This document shows, piece after piece, positions 1 to 6,285 of a stretch of 10,723 bases of DNA (its first letter is position 1; the number at the start of each line of letters is the position of its first letter). The notes below the pieces were generated by a model. It did no database searches. It was not told the DNA's origin and worked only from the letters and a program-made list of their open reading frames with translations. The stretch comes from Treponema sp. GTDB taxonomy: Bacteria > Spirochaetota > Spirochaetia > Treponematales > Breznakiellaceae. The position numbers and the translations under genes are program-made. The stretch spans positions 1 through 10,723 of the forward strand of contig JAISOR010000189.1 in NCBI GenBank assembly GCA_031275535.1, written 5' to 3'.

Positions 1-195
1 ATATATCACCGTCCCGCCTGCATATAGATGCAGTTCGTATATATCGCCGCTTCAGCGTGTATAGACGCTATTCGTCTAACCGGCTCCTGCCCGAAATAAA
101 ACGAATACGTGTTACATCCATCCCCCGGCATATAAGCGCAATGCGTATATATCCCACCCGTCCCGCATATAGACGCAGTTCGTATATATATCGCC
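1..195. repeat. Degenerate palindromic repeat array, left copy
   Basis: Four copies of a 26-31 bp module lie at about 20-48, 55-81, 128-155 and 165-195. The best core reads ATATAGACGCAGTTCGTATA, usually followed by TATCGCC. Each core is an imperfect palindrome: arms like ATATAGACG and CGTATATAT pair around a 3-5 base centre that varies (CAGTT, AAT, CTATT). Spacing is irregular, and a non-module block at 101-117 carries GTGTTACAT. Related modules occur in the opposite orientation at 10566-10723. The DNA is translatable in places, but the products are only Arg/Tyr/Ile-rich readings of the repeat, so I call it non-coding. The function is unknown; REP-like or other dispersed intergenic repeats are the nearest category. 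Confidence 0.8.
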
Positions 196-386
196 CCCCG
201 CCGCAGGCCACCCCCGGCAGATCCGCGTCCCCTACCGGGACCAGGGCTCGGCCCGCCGGGGCAGGCGGGTCTACATGACAGGAAGATGGGAGATAGAGCG
301 GGAAGGGGTCAGAGGGGACTTCGGGGAGATCGTGTCGGCTATTGTGCCGTAGGAGGCAGTTATTTTAATTGAGAGGAATTACTGCG
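196..386. other. Mostly featureless intergenic DNA with a 25-codon open stretch
   Basis: No recognisable gene is visible here. A plus-strand frame is open from 173 to a TAG at 350-352. Its only ATG is at 275, giving a 25-residue peptide that ends EIVSAIVP. There is no clear Shine-Dalgarno sequence before that ATG. The stretch could be chance, a very small protein, or the tail of a decayed gene; the sequence does not decide. The region 196-270 is C/G-rich and lacks the TATATA modules of the preceding repeat array. Confidence 0.3.
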
Positions 387-438
387 TGGAGTTTCGGCAA
401 AACCGAAACTCCAAAGGCGATTTACTGCGTAAATCGCC
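387..438. repeat. Tandem double-hairpin element
   Basis: Two perfect hairpins lie 2 bases apart. The first has an 11-bp stem, TGGAGTTTCGG at 387-397, pairing with 403-413 around the loop CAAAA. The second has a 10-bp stem, GGCGATTTAC at 416-425, pairing with 429-438 around the loop TGC. The word TTACTGCGT occurs at 379-387, just before hairpin 1, and again at 422-430 across the loop of hairpin 2. No T-run follows either stem, so a classical intrinsic terminator is unlikely. The form suits a mobile REP/MITE-like intergenic repeat or a structured 5' region. It sits 100-150 bp upstream of the start region of comM. Confidence 0.7.
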
Positions 439-471
439 CGTCCCCGAGTCAAAGACAGATTGCCAGATCTA

Positions 472-486
472 CCGGACGTTGTCCGG
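472..486. other. Small perfect hairpin upstream of the promoter
   Basis: CCGGAC (472-477) and GTCCGG (481-486) pair perfectly around GTT. The hairpin ends six bases before the putative -35 box at 493, so it is more likely an operator-like dyad or a leftover of the hairpin-repeat region than part of the transcript. Confidence 0.35.
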
Positions 487-492
487 CGAGCT

Positions 493-521
493 TTGAACAG
501 GGGGGCCGTTTTTAGTGTATT
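493..521 (+). promoter_or_regulatory. Putative sigma70 promoter for comM and its leader ORF
   Basis: A TTGAAC -35 box (493-498), a 17-bp spacer and a TGTATT -10 box (516-521) precede the strong Shine-Dalgarno at 529-536. Transcription would start near 527-529, giving a very short 5' leader before the ATG at 541 and about 90 bases before comM at 617. The -10 matches consensus at 4 of 6 bases. This is prediction from sequence only. Confidence 0.45.
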
Positions 522-540
522 CCACCCTAGGAGGAGTACA

Positions 541-810
541 ATGGGCAGATTTTTAATTAATCCCCGCCGATTGAAGCGCCGCTGTTTTCCGCGCCCTCTT
601 TCTGTACGAGGCGGCAATGCAGATAATGGCCTATGCGCCCTACGGTTCCGAGGGAATTATTATCCGGGTGGAGACGGACATACGCCGGGGTATTCCGGGG
701 GTCGACATCACCGGCCTTGCGGAGGGGGCGGTCCGGGAGGCCCGGGAACGGGTCCGGGCAAGCTTCCGCAATTCCGGCTATCCCTTTCCTCAGGACAGGG
801 TCCTGATTAA
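541..810 (+). CDS. Candidate small ORF overlapping the comM start (hypothetical)
   Basis: An 89-residue frame starts at the ATG at 541 behind AGGAGGAG (529-536), the strongest Shine-Dalgarno seen in the window. The first 25 codons lie outside comM and encode a basic peptide beginning MGRFLINPRRLKRR. From 617 the frame runs inside comM in another frame, and that part is Gly/Pro-rich shadow-like sequence. I recognise no family. It may be a translated leader peptide, the head of a gene disrupted by a frameshift or by replacement of its tail, or a chance ORF that borrows a ribosome binding site. The same site cannot serve an extended comM, because the comM frame has a TAA at 554-556. The long overlap makes a full-length functional protein doubtful. 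Confidence 0.3.
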   Translation: MGRFLINPRRLKRRCFPRPLSVRGGNADNGLCALRFRGNYYPGGDGHTPGYSGGRHHRPCGGGGPGGPGTGPGKLPQFRLSLSSGQGPD

Positions 811-2248
811 CCTGGCCCCCGCGGGGGTACGGAAGGACGGGGCCTCCCTGGATCTGCCCATCGCCCTTTCCGTAATGGCCGCCGCCTCCCTGGTCCCGGC
901 CCTGGCCGCCGGGCCGGATGCGGAAGCATTGATGGTCATGGGGGAACTGGAGCTTTCCGGCAGGATACGGCCGGTCCGGGGGGTGCTGGCGGCGGTGGCC
1001 GCCGGGCTCCGGGCGGGGATACGGAATTTTATCGTCCCCGAAGAGAACGCCCGGGAAGCGGCGGTGCTTGTCCGGGGTTCGGGCCGTTTTGCCGCCGCGG
1101 CAACCCTGGACGGGGCGGTCCGGGCTCTGGCGGTCCGGGCCGAAACAGGCCGGCTCCCGGAGTATGCCGCCGGAACCGAAGGGGAGCCCCCCGGCGAAGA
1201 CGGCGGTCCGGGGGATTTTGCCGATGTCCAGGGCCAGGACCGGTACAAGCGGGTTCTGGAGATAGCCGCCGCGGGGGGCCACAATGTCCTGGTCTTTGGG
1301 CCTCCGGGGGCGGGAAAAACCATGCTGGCAAGGCGTATGCCTTCCATTATGCCTCCCCTTCTGCCGGAGGAATCGGTGGAGCTGACCCGTATCCACAGTT
1401 TGGTCGGCCTCCAGGAGACGGGGGAATTTTCCCTTATTACCCGGCCCCCCTTCCGTTCGCCCCATCATTCCGCCAGCGCCGAAGGCGTCCTGGGGGGCGG
1501 CAGGACGGTACGGCCCGGAGAGATAAGCCTGGCCCAGTTCGGGGTCCTCTTTCTGGACGAGGCCCCTCAATTCAAGACCCACGTGCTTCAGGCCCTGCGG
1601 GAACCCCTGGAGGACCGCTTTCTTACGATTTCCCGGGCCGAGGGGCCCCTGCGGCTCCCCGCGGATTTTCAGCTCCTCCTGGCGGCAAATCCCTGTCCCT
1701 GTGGCAGGCTGGGAACAGCGGATACCGCCTTCCGGGGATCCGGTCAGGAAGAGGCGGATCTTTCCGCCGGTTTCGGCAGGGTACTGAGTTCCGGCTGTTT
1801 CTGTTCCGCCGACGGGATCTACCGGTACTGGCGTAAATTTGGCGCCGCCCTGCTGGACCGGGTGGAACTGAGGGTTACGGCGCTTCCCGGAACGGGTCTT
1901 TTGGGCCCGGACCGGGGGGAGTCCAGCGCCGCCATTGCCCGCCGGGTATTACAGGCGGTGGAACTCCAGCGGCGGCGCTTTGAAGGAACCGGCGTCAGGC
2001 GGAACGCGCGGATGCCTCCGGGGCTGATCGACGAACACTGCGCCCTCGACGGAGAGGCGGCGGGGGTTCTGAACAGGGCCGCGGAAAAACTGGGCCTCTC
2101 CGGAAGGGCTTTCCACGGGATTCTCCGGGTCGCCCGGACCATTGCGGATCTGGAAGGTTCCGCCGGCATCCGGAGCGTTCACCTGCTGGAGGCCGTTCAG
2201 CACCGCCGCCTGGGGGACGATCCCTACGACGTGCTGATCCGGTCATAA
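617..2248 (+). CDS. comM: Mg-chelatase-like AAA+ ATPase, ComM/YifB family
   Basis: This 543-residue protein belongs to the ComM/YifB family. In naturally competent bacteria, ComM is a hexameric helicase that extends branch migration of incoming DNA during recombination; in most bacteria its role is less defined. The N-terminal Lon-like (ChlI) domain spans about 1-175, with the family-typical GIPGVDITGLAEGAVREARERV. The AAA+ core follows, with Walker A GPPGAGKT at 228-235, SPHHSASAEG at 281-290, Walker B LFLDEA at 311-316, ANPCPCG at 357-363 and LLDRVEL with Arg415. A C-terminal Mg_chelatase_C domain ends the protein. Cys360, Cys362, Cys394 and Cys396 form the usual CxC...CxC pair, but they lie about 31 residues apart rather than about 10, which accounts for much of the extra length over the usual 500-510. 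The ATG at 617 follows GAGGCGG and keeps the whole N-terminal domain. The PHP gene ends 17 bp downstream on the other strand. Confidence 0.93.
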   Translation: MQIMAYAPYGSEGIIIRVETDIRRGIPGVDITGLAEGAVREARERVRASFRNSGYPFPQDRVLINLAPAGVRKDGASLDLPIALSVMAAASLVPALAAGPDAEALMVMGELELSGRIRPVRGVLAAVAAGLRAGIRNFIVPEENAREAAVLVRGSGRFAAAATLDGAVRALAVRAETGRLPEYAAGTEGEPPGEDGGPGDFADVQGQDRYKRVLEIAAAGGHNVLVFGPPGAGKTMLARRMPSIMPPLLPEESVELTRIHSLVGLQETGEFSLITRPPFRSPHHSASAEGVLGGGRTVRPGEISLAQFGVLFLDEAPQFKTHVLQALREPLEDRFLTISRAEGPLRLPADFQLLLAANPCPCGRLGTADTAFRGSGQEEADLSAGFGRVLSSGCFCSADGIYRYWRKFGAALLDRVELRVTALPGTGLLGPDRGESSAAIARRVLQAVELQRRRFEGTGVRRNARMPPGLIDEHCALDGEAAGVLNRAAEKLGLSGRAFHGILRVARTIADLEGSAGIRSVHLLEAVQHRRLGDDPYDVLIRS

Positions 2249-2265
2249 GGGCCGGGATTTGTATT

Positions 2266-3150
2266 TCAGCGGCCCCAGAGGGGGCCGTTGTCCGCCAGTT
2301 CCGGTATCGCCTCAAGGATCGCATCGTCGATCTTCCGGTCCCCCGCGGTGATCCCCAGTTTCAGGTCGGGCCGGGCGGCTCCGTGGAAATCGCTCCCGGC
2401 GCTTACGCGGAGTCCCAGGGACAGGGCAAGCTCCTCCAGCCGTTTACAGGTCCTGGGTTTGGCGGTGGGATGCCAGGCTTCAATGCCGTCCAGGCCCTGG
2501 GCGGCAAAGCTTTTTATCAGATCCGGCAGGCGGCCCCAGGAAACATAGAGGGACATGGGATGGGCCAGCACCGCAATGCCCCCGGATTCCTTGATGCACT
2601 TCAGGGCCCGGTCCAATTCCAGCCCTTCCTTGGCTTTATAGAGGGGTTTTCCCCTGGCCAGATACCGGGAAAAGGCCTGTTCCCGGTTTTTGACGATCCC
2701 CCGCTGTACCAGCAGGGCGGCAAAATGGAGTCTTCCGACGGATCCGCCCCCGGTTTTCAGTTCGTTATACGCGGCTTTGATCCCCATGGAATCCATGGTT
2801 TCCAGGATTTTCAGGTTCCGTTCTTCCCGCCGCCGGGATAATTCATCGAGGGCCTCGATAAAAGAGGGACTCGGAGCCCGTATCCCCAAGCCCAGAAGGT
2901 GAAATTCGCCGGTCCCCGGCGCCGGCTGGAAGCCGGAACGCTTCTGCGGCCATTGAATTTCCAGTTCCACTCCGGGGATAAAACGGATCCCCAGGGTTTC
3001 CGCCGCCAATCTTGCCTCATCCAGACCCTTAATGGTATCATGATCCGTCAACGCTATGGCGGAAAGCCCCCTTTCAGCGGCGGCGGCCATCAGGGCGGCG
3101 GGACTTAAACTGCCGTCGGAAGCGCTGGAATGGGTATGCAGATCTATCAT
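2266..3150 (-). CDS. PHP-domain metal-dependent phosphoesterase (YciV/TrpH-like)
   Basis: This 294-residue protein begins directly with the PHP signature MIDLHTHSSASDGS (His5, His7, Asp12). Other likely metal-site residues are Asp36/His37 in ALTDHDT, Glu62 in PGVELE, His84 in GEFHLLG, His142 in RLHFA, His197 in VLAHP, and Asp254/His256 in AGSDFHG. The set appears complete, so it should be an active metallo-phosphoesterase. Family relatives such as E. coli YciV (RNase AM) are 5'-3' exonucleases or 3',5'-nucleoside bisphosphate phosphatases; the exact substrate cannot be read here. There is no signal peptide, so it is cytoplasmic. I chose the ATG at 3150 because family members start at this motif; an in-frame TTG at 3225 has no ribosome binding site. 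The site for 3150 is itself weak (GGGG next to the ATG). It is convergent with comM and divergent from the amidohydrolase gene. Confidence 0.88.
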   Translation of the reverse strand: MIDLHTHSSASDGSLSPAALMAAAAERGLSAIALTDHDTIKGLDEARLAAETLGIRFIPGVELEIQWPQKRSGFQPAPGTGEFHLLGLGIRAPSPSFIEALDELSRRREERNLKILETMDSMGIKAAYNELKTGGGSVGRLHFAALLVQRGIVKNREQAFSRYLARGKPLYKAKEGLELDRALKCIKESGGIAVLAHPMSLYVSWGRLPDLIKSFAAQGLDGIEAWHPTAKPRTCKRLEELALSLGLRVSAGSDFHGAARPDLKLGITAGDRKIDDAILEAIPELADNGPLWGR

Positions 3151-3271
3151 CCCCGATAGTGTATCAGCAATGGGGAATGCTAAAAACCCCGCCCGGATTT
3201 GCCGGCAAAGGCCGGATCGCTTCAAAAAAGGACGAATTAGACCGAAAATAAGATATAGGAGCGTTTGGTCG

Positions 3272-3300
3272 TTGACTGTTATGGTTCCCAGTCATAAAAT
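3272..3300 (+). promoter_or_regulatory. Sigma70-like promoter of the amidohydrolase operon
   Basis: TTGACT (3272-3277) and TAAAAT (3295-3300) are separated by exactly 17 bp and match consensus at 5 of 6 bases each. The predicted start is near 3306-3308, about 20 bases before the GTG at 3329. It lies in the 178-bp divergent region. No equally good promoter is visible for the PHP gene on the other strand. Confidence 0.7.
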
Positions 3301-3328
3301 GTAACAAGATGGAAAGGACGGTCTCTAA

Positions 3329-4558
3329 GTGGATTACAGTCTTGAGAACGGTATAATTGTCTCATCCGGCAAAGAACCACGAACCGCTTCTCTTGGGGTA
3401 TCGGACCGCAGGCTGGCCCGGCCCGGCGCGGGAACCGTCCTGGATCTGGGGGGCCGTTCTTTTGTATATCCCGCTCTGATCAACACCCACGATCACCTTC
3501 AAGGCAATTACCGGCCTCCGGTCGGGCCCAAGCCGGGGACCTTCTACCTGACCTGGCTTCCCTGGGACAATGACCTCAAAGCCTCCGATACCTTCAAAGA
3601 GCGTTCCAGGCTTAGCAGGGAGGAGCTCTACGCCCTGAGCGGCTATAAATGCCTCTTTTCCGGGGTCGTTACGGTGAACGATCATTTTCCCCAGGCCCTC
3701 AATAAAGAGATACTTCCCACCCTGCCCATCAGGGCGATACTGGAATACGGAATATCCCACGAAGCTTCGTCCTACGACCTCAAATGGGGGGACGGGGTAG
3801 AGGTGGAATATAAAAGGGCGGTCAAAAACAAGTGGCCCTTTATCACCCATCTTGCCGAGGGCTTTGACGAAGAGTCCATGCATGGGGTGGAAAATCTGGA
3901 GAAACTCAAGGTTTTGGACAATCACTGCCTGCTTGTCCACTGCATAGGCTTCAGCGACAGCGATATTGAAAAGGTCGCCAAAGCAGGGGCCAGCGTATCC
4001 TGGTGCGGTTTTTCCAATATGTCTATGTTCAACGTAACCGCCAAGATCCGCAAGATGCTCAAGGCCGGGGTGAATGTAACCATAGGGACCGATTCTTCCG
4101 CTACGGGCTCCGCCAATCTGCTGGAGGAAATAAAATACGACCGGGAGTTGTACCGGAAATTGTACGGCGAAGATCTGCCCCCCGGAACCATTTTTGACAT
4201 GGTTACCATTAACGCCGCCAAAGCCTTCTGGCTGGGAGATAAGCTGGGGACCCTGGAAGAGGGGAAGCTGGCGGATATTCTCGTGGTAAAGGGCCGAAGG
4301 GACGATCCCTACGAGAATCTGGTCTCCGCCTCCATGGAGGATATTGAACTTGTAACTATGGAGGGGAAGCCCATCTATGGGGAGATGCGTTTTCTGGATC
4401 TTTTTGGGGGGGAGCTGCCCCTGGATTATACGGTCATAACCGTGGGGAAGCGGCCAATGTTTATAAAGGGAGATCCCGCCGGTCTTTACCAAGAGGCCCG
4501 GCGCGAGATTGGCTTCAAAAAAGTGCTCGATTTTTTACCCTTTGAGCCGGAAGCGTAG
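3329..4558 (+). CDS. Metal-dependent amidohydrolase, cytosine/adenosine deaminase-like
   Basis: This 409-residue protein belongs to the amidohydrolase superfamily, of the ATZ/TRZ/nucleobase-deaminase type. The catalytic set is complete: His54 and His56 in NTHDHLQGN, His174 with Glu177 in THLAEG (the HxxE pattern typical of deaminases of this group), His204 in VHCIGFS, and Asp255 in IGTDSSATG. It most likely hydrolyses or deaminates a cyclic nitrogen compound in the cytoplasm; the substrate is not readable. A composite beta-sandwich is split between about 1-50 and 305-375, with the usual LGTLEEGKLADILVV near 306-320. The start is GTG, preceded by AAGGA at 3314-3318 and a good promoter. It is the first gene of a tight plus-strand operon, 11 bases before the CNMP/TPR gene, so its substrate or product may relate to the signal sensed by the next two proteins. 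That link is inference. Confidence 0.85.
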   Translation: MDYSLENGIIVSSGKEPRTASLGVSDRRLARPGAGTVLDLGGRSFVYPALINTHDHLQGNYRPPVGPKPGTFYLTWLPWDNDLKASDTFKERSRLSREELYALSGYKCLFSGVVTVNDHFPQALNKEILPTLPIRAILEYGISHEASSYDLKWGDGVEVEYKRAVKNKWPFITHLAEGFDEESMHGVENLEKLKVLDNHCLLVHCIGFSDSDIEKVAKAGASVSWCGFSNMSMFNVTAKIRKMLKAGVNVTIGTDSSATGSANLLEEIKYDRELYRKLYGEDLPPGTIFDMVTINAAKAFWLGDKLGTLEEGKLADILVVKGRRDDPYENLVSASMEDIELVTMEGKPIYGEMRFLDLFGGELPLDYTVITVGKRPMFIKGDPAGLYQEARREIGFKKVLDFLPFEPEA

Positions 4559-4569
4559 GAAGGATCCGA

Positions 4570-5583
4570 ATGCCCAAACCTTTGCAGTACCGTTCAGGTT
4601 CGCTTATTTACTTCCAGGGAGACGCTGCGGACAAGGTCTTTATCCTTCAGACCGGCAAGGTCAATCTGGTTTATCAGGATGTAGAAAGCGGACAGGATGT
4701 TCACGACCTGGTACAGCCCGGAGAATTTTTTGGCGTTAAGTCCGCCCTGGGCCGGTATCCCCGGGAGGAAAATGCGGTGGCCCTTCAGGATACCACCATT
4801 ATGGCCTTTACGGTTCTCGAGTTTGAAGCCCTGGCCATGTCCAATACCCGCATTATCCTTAAGATGCTCAAGGTCTTTTCCAATCAACTCCGGCGTATCC
4901 ACAAACAGGTTTCCAACCTTATGGAAAAGGAAGCGCCCCAGAATGTAGAACAGGGCCTCTACAACGTGGGCGAGTATTACCTTAAAAACAAGCGTTTTTT
5001 TCAAGCCAAGTATGTGTTCAGCCGCTACCTGACCTATTATCCTTCGGGGAGAAACGCCGCCCAGGCGGCAAAGAATCTGGAAATAGCCGAATCTTCCCTG
5101 GGCAGGGCCGGAGGCGGCAATTCCGGTCCATCGGCGGAAAGCTACGGCCTTTCCGCGCAGGGGGTTTCCTCGGGCAGGGGCGGCGGCGGCGGGGATCTTT
5201 CCGAGACCGCCAAGGCCTATTACGATGCGGTAAGCTTTATTTCCCAGGAGAAGTATCAGCAGGCGTACCTGGCCTTTAAGAAGATAGCCGACGCCGGGGA
5301 GGAGCCCGAGTATACCGCCAAGAGCGCCTACGAAATCGGCCGCTGTCTCTTCCTGCTCAATAAGTATGACGACTGCATCAAGCATTACACCATGATGATC
5401 ACCAAGTATCCCAAACATCCCAATTTGGGGGACGCCCTGTTCTTTATGGGTCAGTCCTACGAGAAGAACGGCAGAAAGGATCAGGCCGTGGTTTTCTACA
5501 AGAAGATTCTGACCATGATCACCGACGAGGATGAGGCGGTGTACATAAAAGCGAAACGGGCCCTCAAGGCTCTGGAGGAATAG
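4570..5583 (+). CDS. CNMP-like domain plus TPR repeat protein
   Basis: This 337-residue cytoplasmic protein has no signal peptide or membrane segment. Residues 1-115 have a cyclic-nucleotide-binding-like jelly-roll (YFQGDAADKVFILQTGKVNLV, then PGEFFGVKSALGRYP). The phosphate-binding cassette is not canonical: the Glu of FGE and the Arg-Ser/Ala pair expected before the last strand are replaced (FGVKSAL...REENAVAL). Cyclic-nucleotide binding is therefore doubtful. A helical segment with one TPR-like pair follows at 127-175, then a Gly/Ser-rich linker at 177-209, then TPR-like repeats at 212-337 with PKHPNLGDALFFMGQSY resembling YbgF/BamD-type TPRs. TPRs usually mediate protein-protein contacts. 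The ATG follows AGGAAGGA, and the gene ends one base before the GTG of the CRP-like gene, so co-translation is likely. It may be a partner or scaffold for that regulator; this is inference. Confidence 0.82.
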   Translation: MPKPLQYRSGSLIYFQGDAADKVFILQTGKVNLVYQDVESGQDVHDLVQPGEFFGVKSALGRYPREENAVALQDTTIMAFTVLEFEALAMSNTRIILKMLKVFSNQLRRIHKQVSNLMEKEAPQNVEQGLYNVGEYYLKNKRFFQAKYVFSRYLTYYPSGRNAAQAAKNLEIAESSLGRAGGGNSGPSAESYGLSAQGVSSGRGGGGGDLSETAKAYYDAVSFISQEKYQQAYLAFKKIADAGEEPEYTAKSAYEIGRCLFLLNKYDDCIKHYTMMITKYPKHPNLGDALFFMGQSYEKNGRKDQAVVFYKKILTMITDEDEAVYIKAKRALKALEE

Positions 5584-5584
5584 C

Positions 5585-6226
5585 GTGGCTATGGATATGG
5601 CGGCGTTCAGCCGCTTTGCCAGGACTTTTCAGCCGGGAGAGATGATTTTTGCGGAATTTGAGCCGGGGGATGCCTTCTACCTTATCCAGTCCGGCCGGGT
5701 GGAGCTGGTTAAGATCATCGGGGATATTGAAAAGACCCTGGATATTATGGGCGCCTCGGAGATGTTCGGGGAAATGGCCATCCTGGAAAATTCTCCCCGT
5801 TCCGCCACCGCCATAGCCCTGGATACGGTGAAGGTACTGGAATTTAACCGGCAGAATTTTGAGATCCTCATGCTGGGAAATCCCCAGATTGCGCTGAAGC
5901 TGCTCAAGATGTTCACCAAGCGCATCTACGATTCCAAGCGGCGCTTTATGATCCTTACCCTGGATGAACCCCAGGCCAGAATCGCCGATGTCTTCCTCAT
6001 GCTGGACGAAACCTGGACCAGCCTGGACCGGACTACGGAACGCCGGGAATTTAAAACCACCATAGAAGACATTGCCCACTGGGCGGGTATGAGCGTTAAC
6101 CAGGCCCGGGAAGAGATGAGCCACTTTGCCGCCCAGCGGCGCATGGAAATTTATCCCGACAAGATCGTGGTCAGAAACATAAACGACTTTTCCCGCTTCG
6201 TTAACTCCCGGCGGAAGAAACTGTAA
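5585..6226 (+). CDS. CRP/FNR-family transcriptional regulator
   Basis: This 213-residue protein has the usual CRP layout and length. An N-terminal cNMP-binding jelly-roll (about 10-115) carries an intact phosphate-binding cassette, FGEMAILENSPRSATA. Its Glu63, Arg72 and Ser73 align with E. coli CRP Glu72, Arg82 and Ser83. A dimerisation helix follows (about 100-130), then a winged HTH (about 155-200; TTIEDIAHWAGMS, then VNQAREEMSHFAAQRR). The recognition helix lacks the common RETVSR-type pattern, so the DNA target probably differs from classical CRP sites. It has no cysteine cluster of the FNR kind. The GTG at 5585 sits 6 bases after GGAGG (5574-5578); an in-frame ATG at 5591 is the alternative start. 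The upstream CNMP/TPR gene stops at 5583. It likely binds a cyclic nucleotide and regulates transcription; the targets are unknown. Confidence 0.85.
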   Translation: MAMDMAAFSRFARTFQPGEMIFAEFEPGDAFYLIQSGRVELVKIIGDIEKTLDIMGASEMFGEMAILENSPRSATAIALDTVKVLEFNRQNFEILMLGNPQIALKLLKMFTKRIYDSKRRFMILTLDEPQARIADVFLMLDETWTSLDRTTERREFKTTIEDIAHWAGMSVNQAREEMSHFAAQRRMEIYPDKIVVRNINDFSRFVNSRRKKL

Positions 6227-6285
6227 TCCCGGAGCCCCCACTCCGCGAAACCCCGTTTCCTCTCCACGCTTCCTCCCCGCTCTTT
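6227..6285. terminator. Convergent intergenic region with two small hairpins
   Basis: Between the ends of the CRP-like and response-regulator genes are CGGAG/CTCCG (6230-6234 with 6241-6245) and GAAAC/GTTTC (6247-6251 with 6255-6259). Both are short, 5-bp stems, and no T-run follows on either strand. A weak bidirectional terminator is possible. The position is the best argument for it; the structures alone are not. Confidence 0.25.

Noticed and set aside
1..195. CRISPR array
   Set aside because: The modules are diverged, spacing is irregular (about 6 to 46 bp), spacers are not of uniform length, and no cas gene is present in the window.
57..278. A 73-codon ORF in the left repeat array
   Set aside because: Its residues are Arg/Tyr/Ile/Pro readings of the palindromic repeats, with no ribosome binding site; similar readings appear in the right array.
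557..1582. A 341-codon open frame on the minus strand across comM
   Set aside because: It has a Gly/Pro/Arg-rich, domain-free translation and lies antisense to a clear ComM protein; it arises from GC-rich codon use.
2271..2286. GGCCCC-AGAG-GGGGCC hairpin as a comM terminator
   Set aside because: It lies inside the 3' end of the PHP coding sequence and has no T-run; it is more likely a by-product of GC-rich codons.
3309..3356. ATG-started 15-codon ORF overlapping the amidohydrolase start
   Set aside because: The ATG would lie within a few bases of the predicted transcript start, leaving no room for a ribosome binding site.
3362..4492. A 376-codon minus-strand frame across the amidohydrolase gene
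   Set aside because: The translation shows no family motif, while the plus strand has a complete catalytic set.
4594..5418. A 274-codon minus-strand frame across the CNMP/TPR gene
   Set aside because: It is a shadow of a recognisable gene, with no signature of its own.
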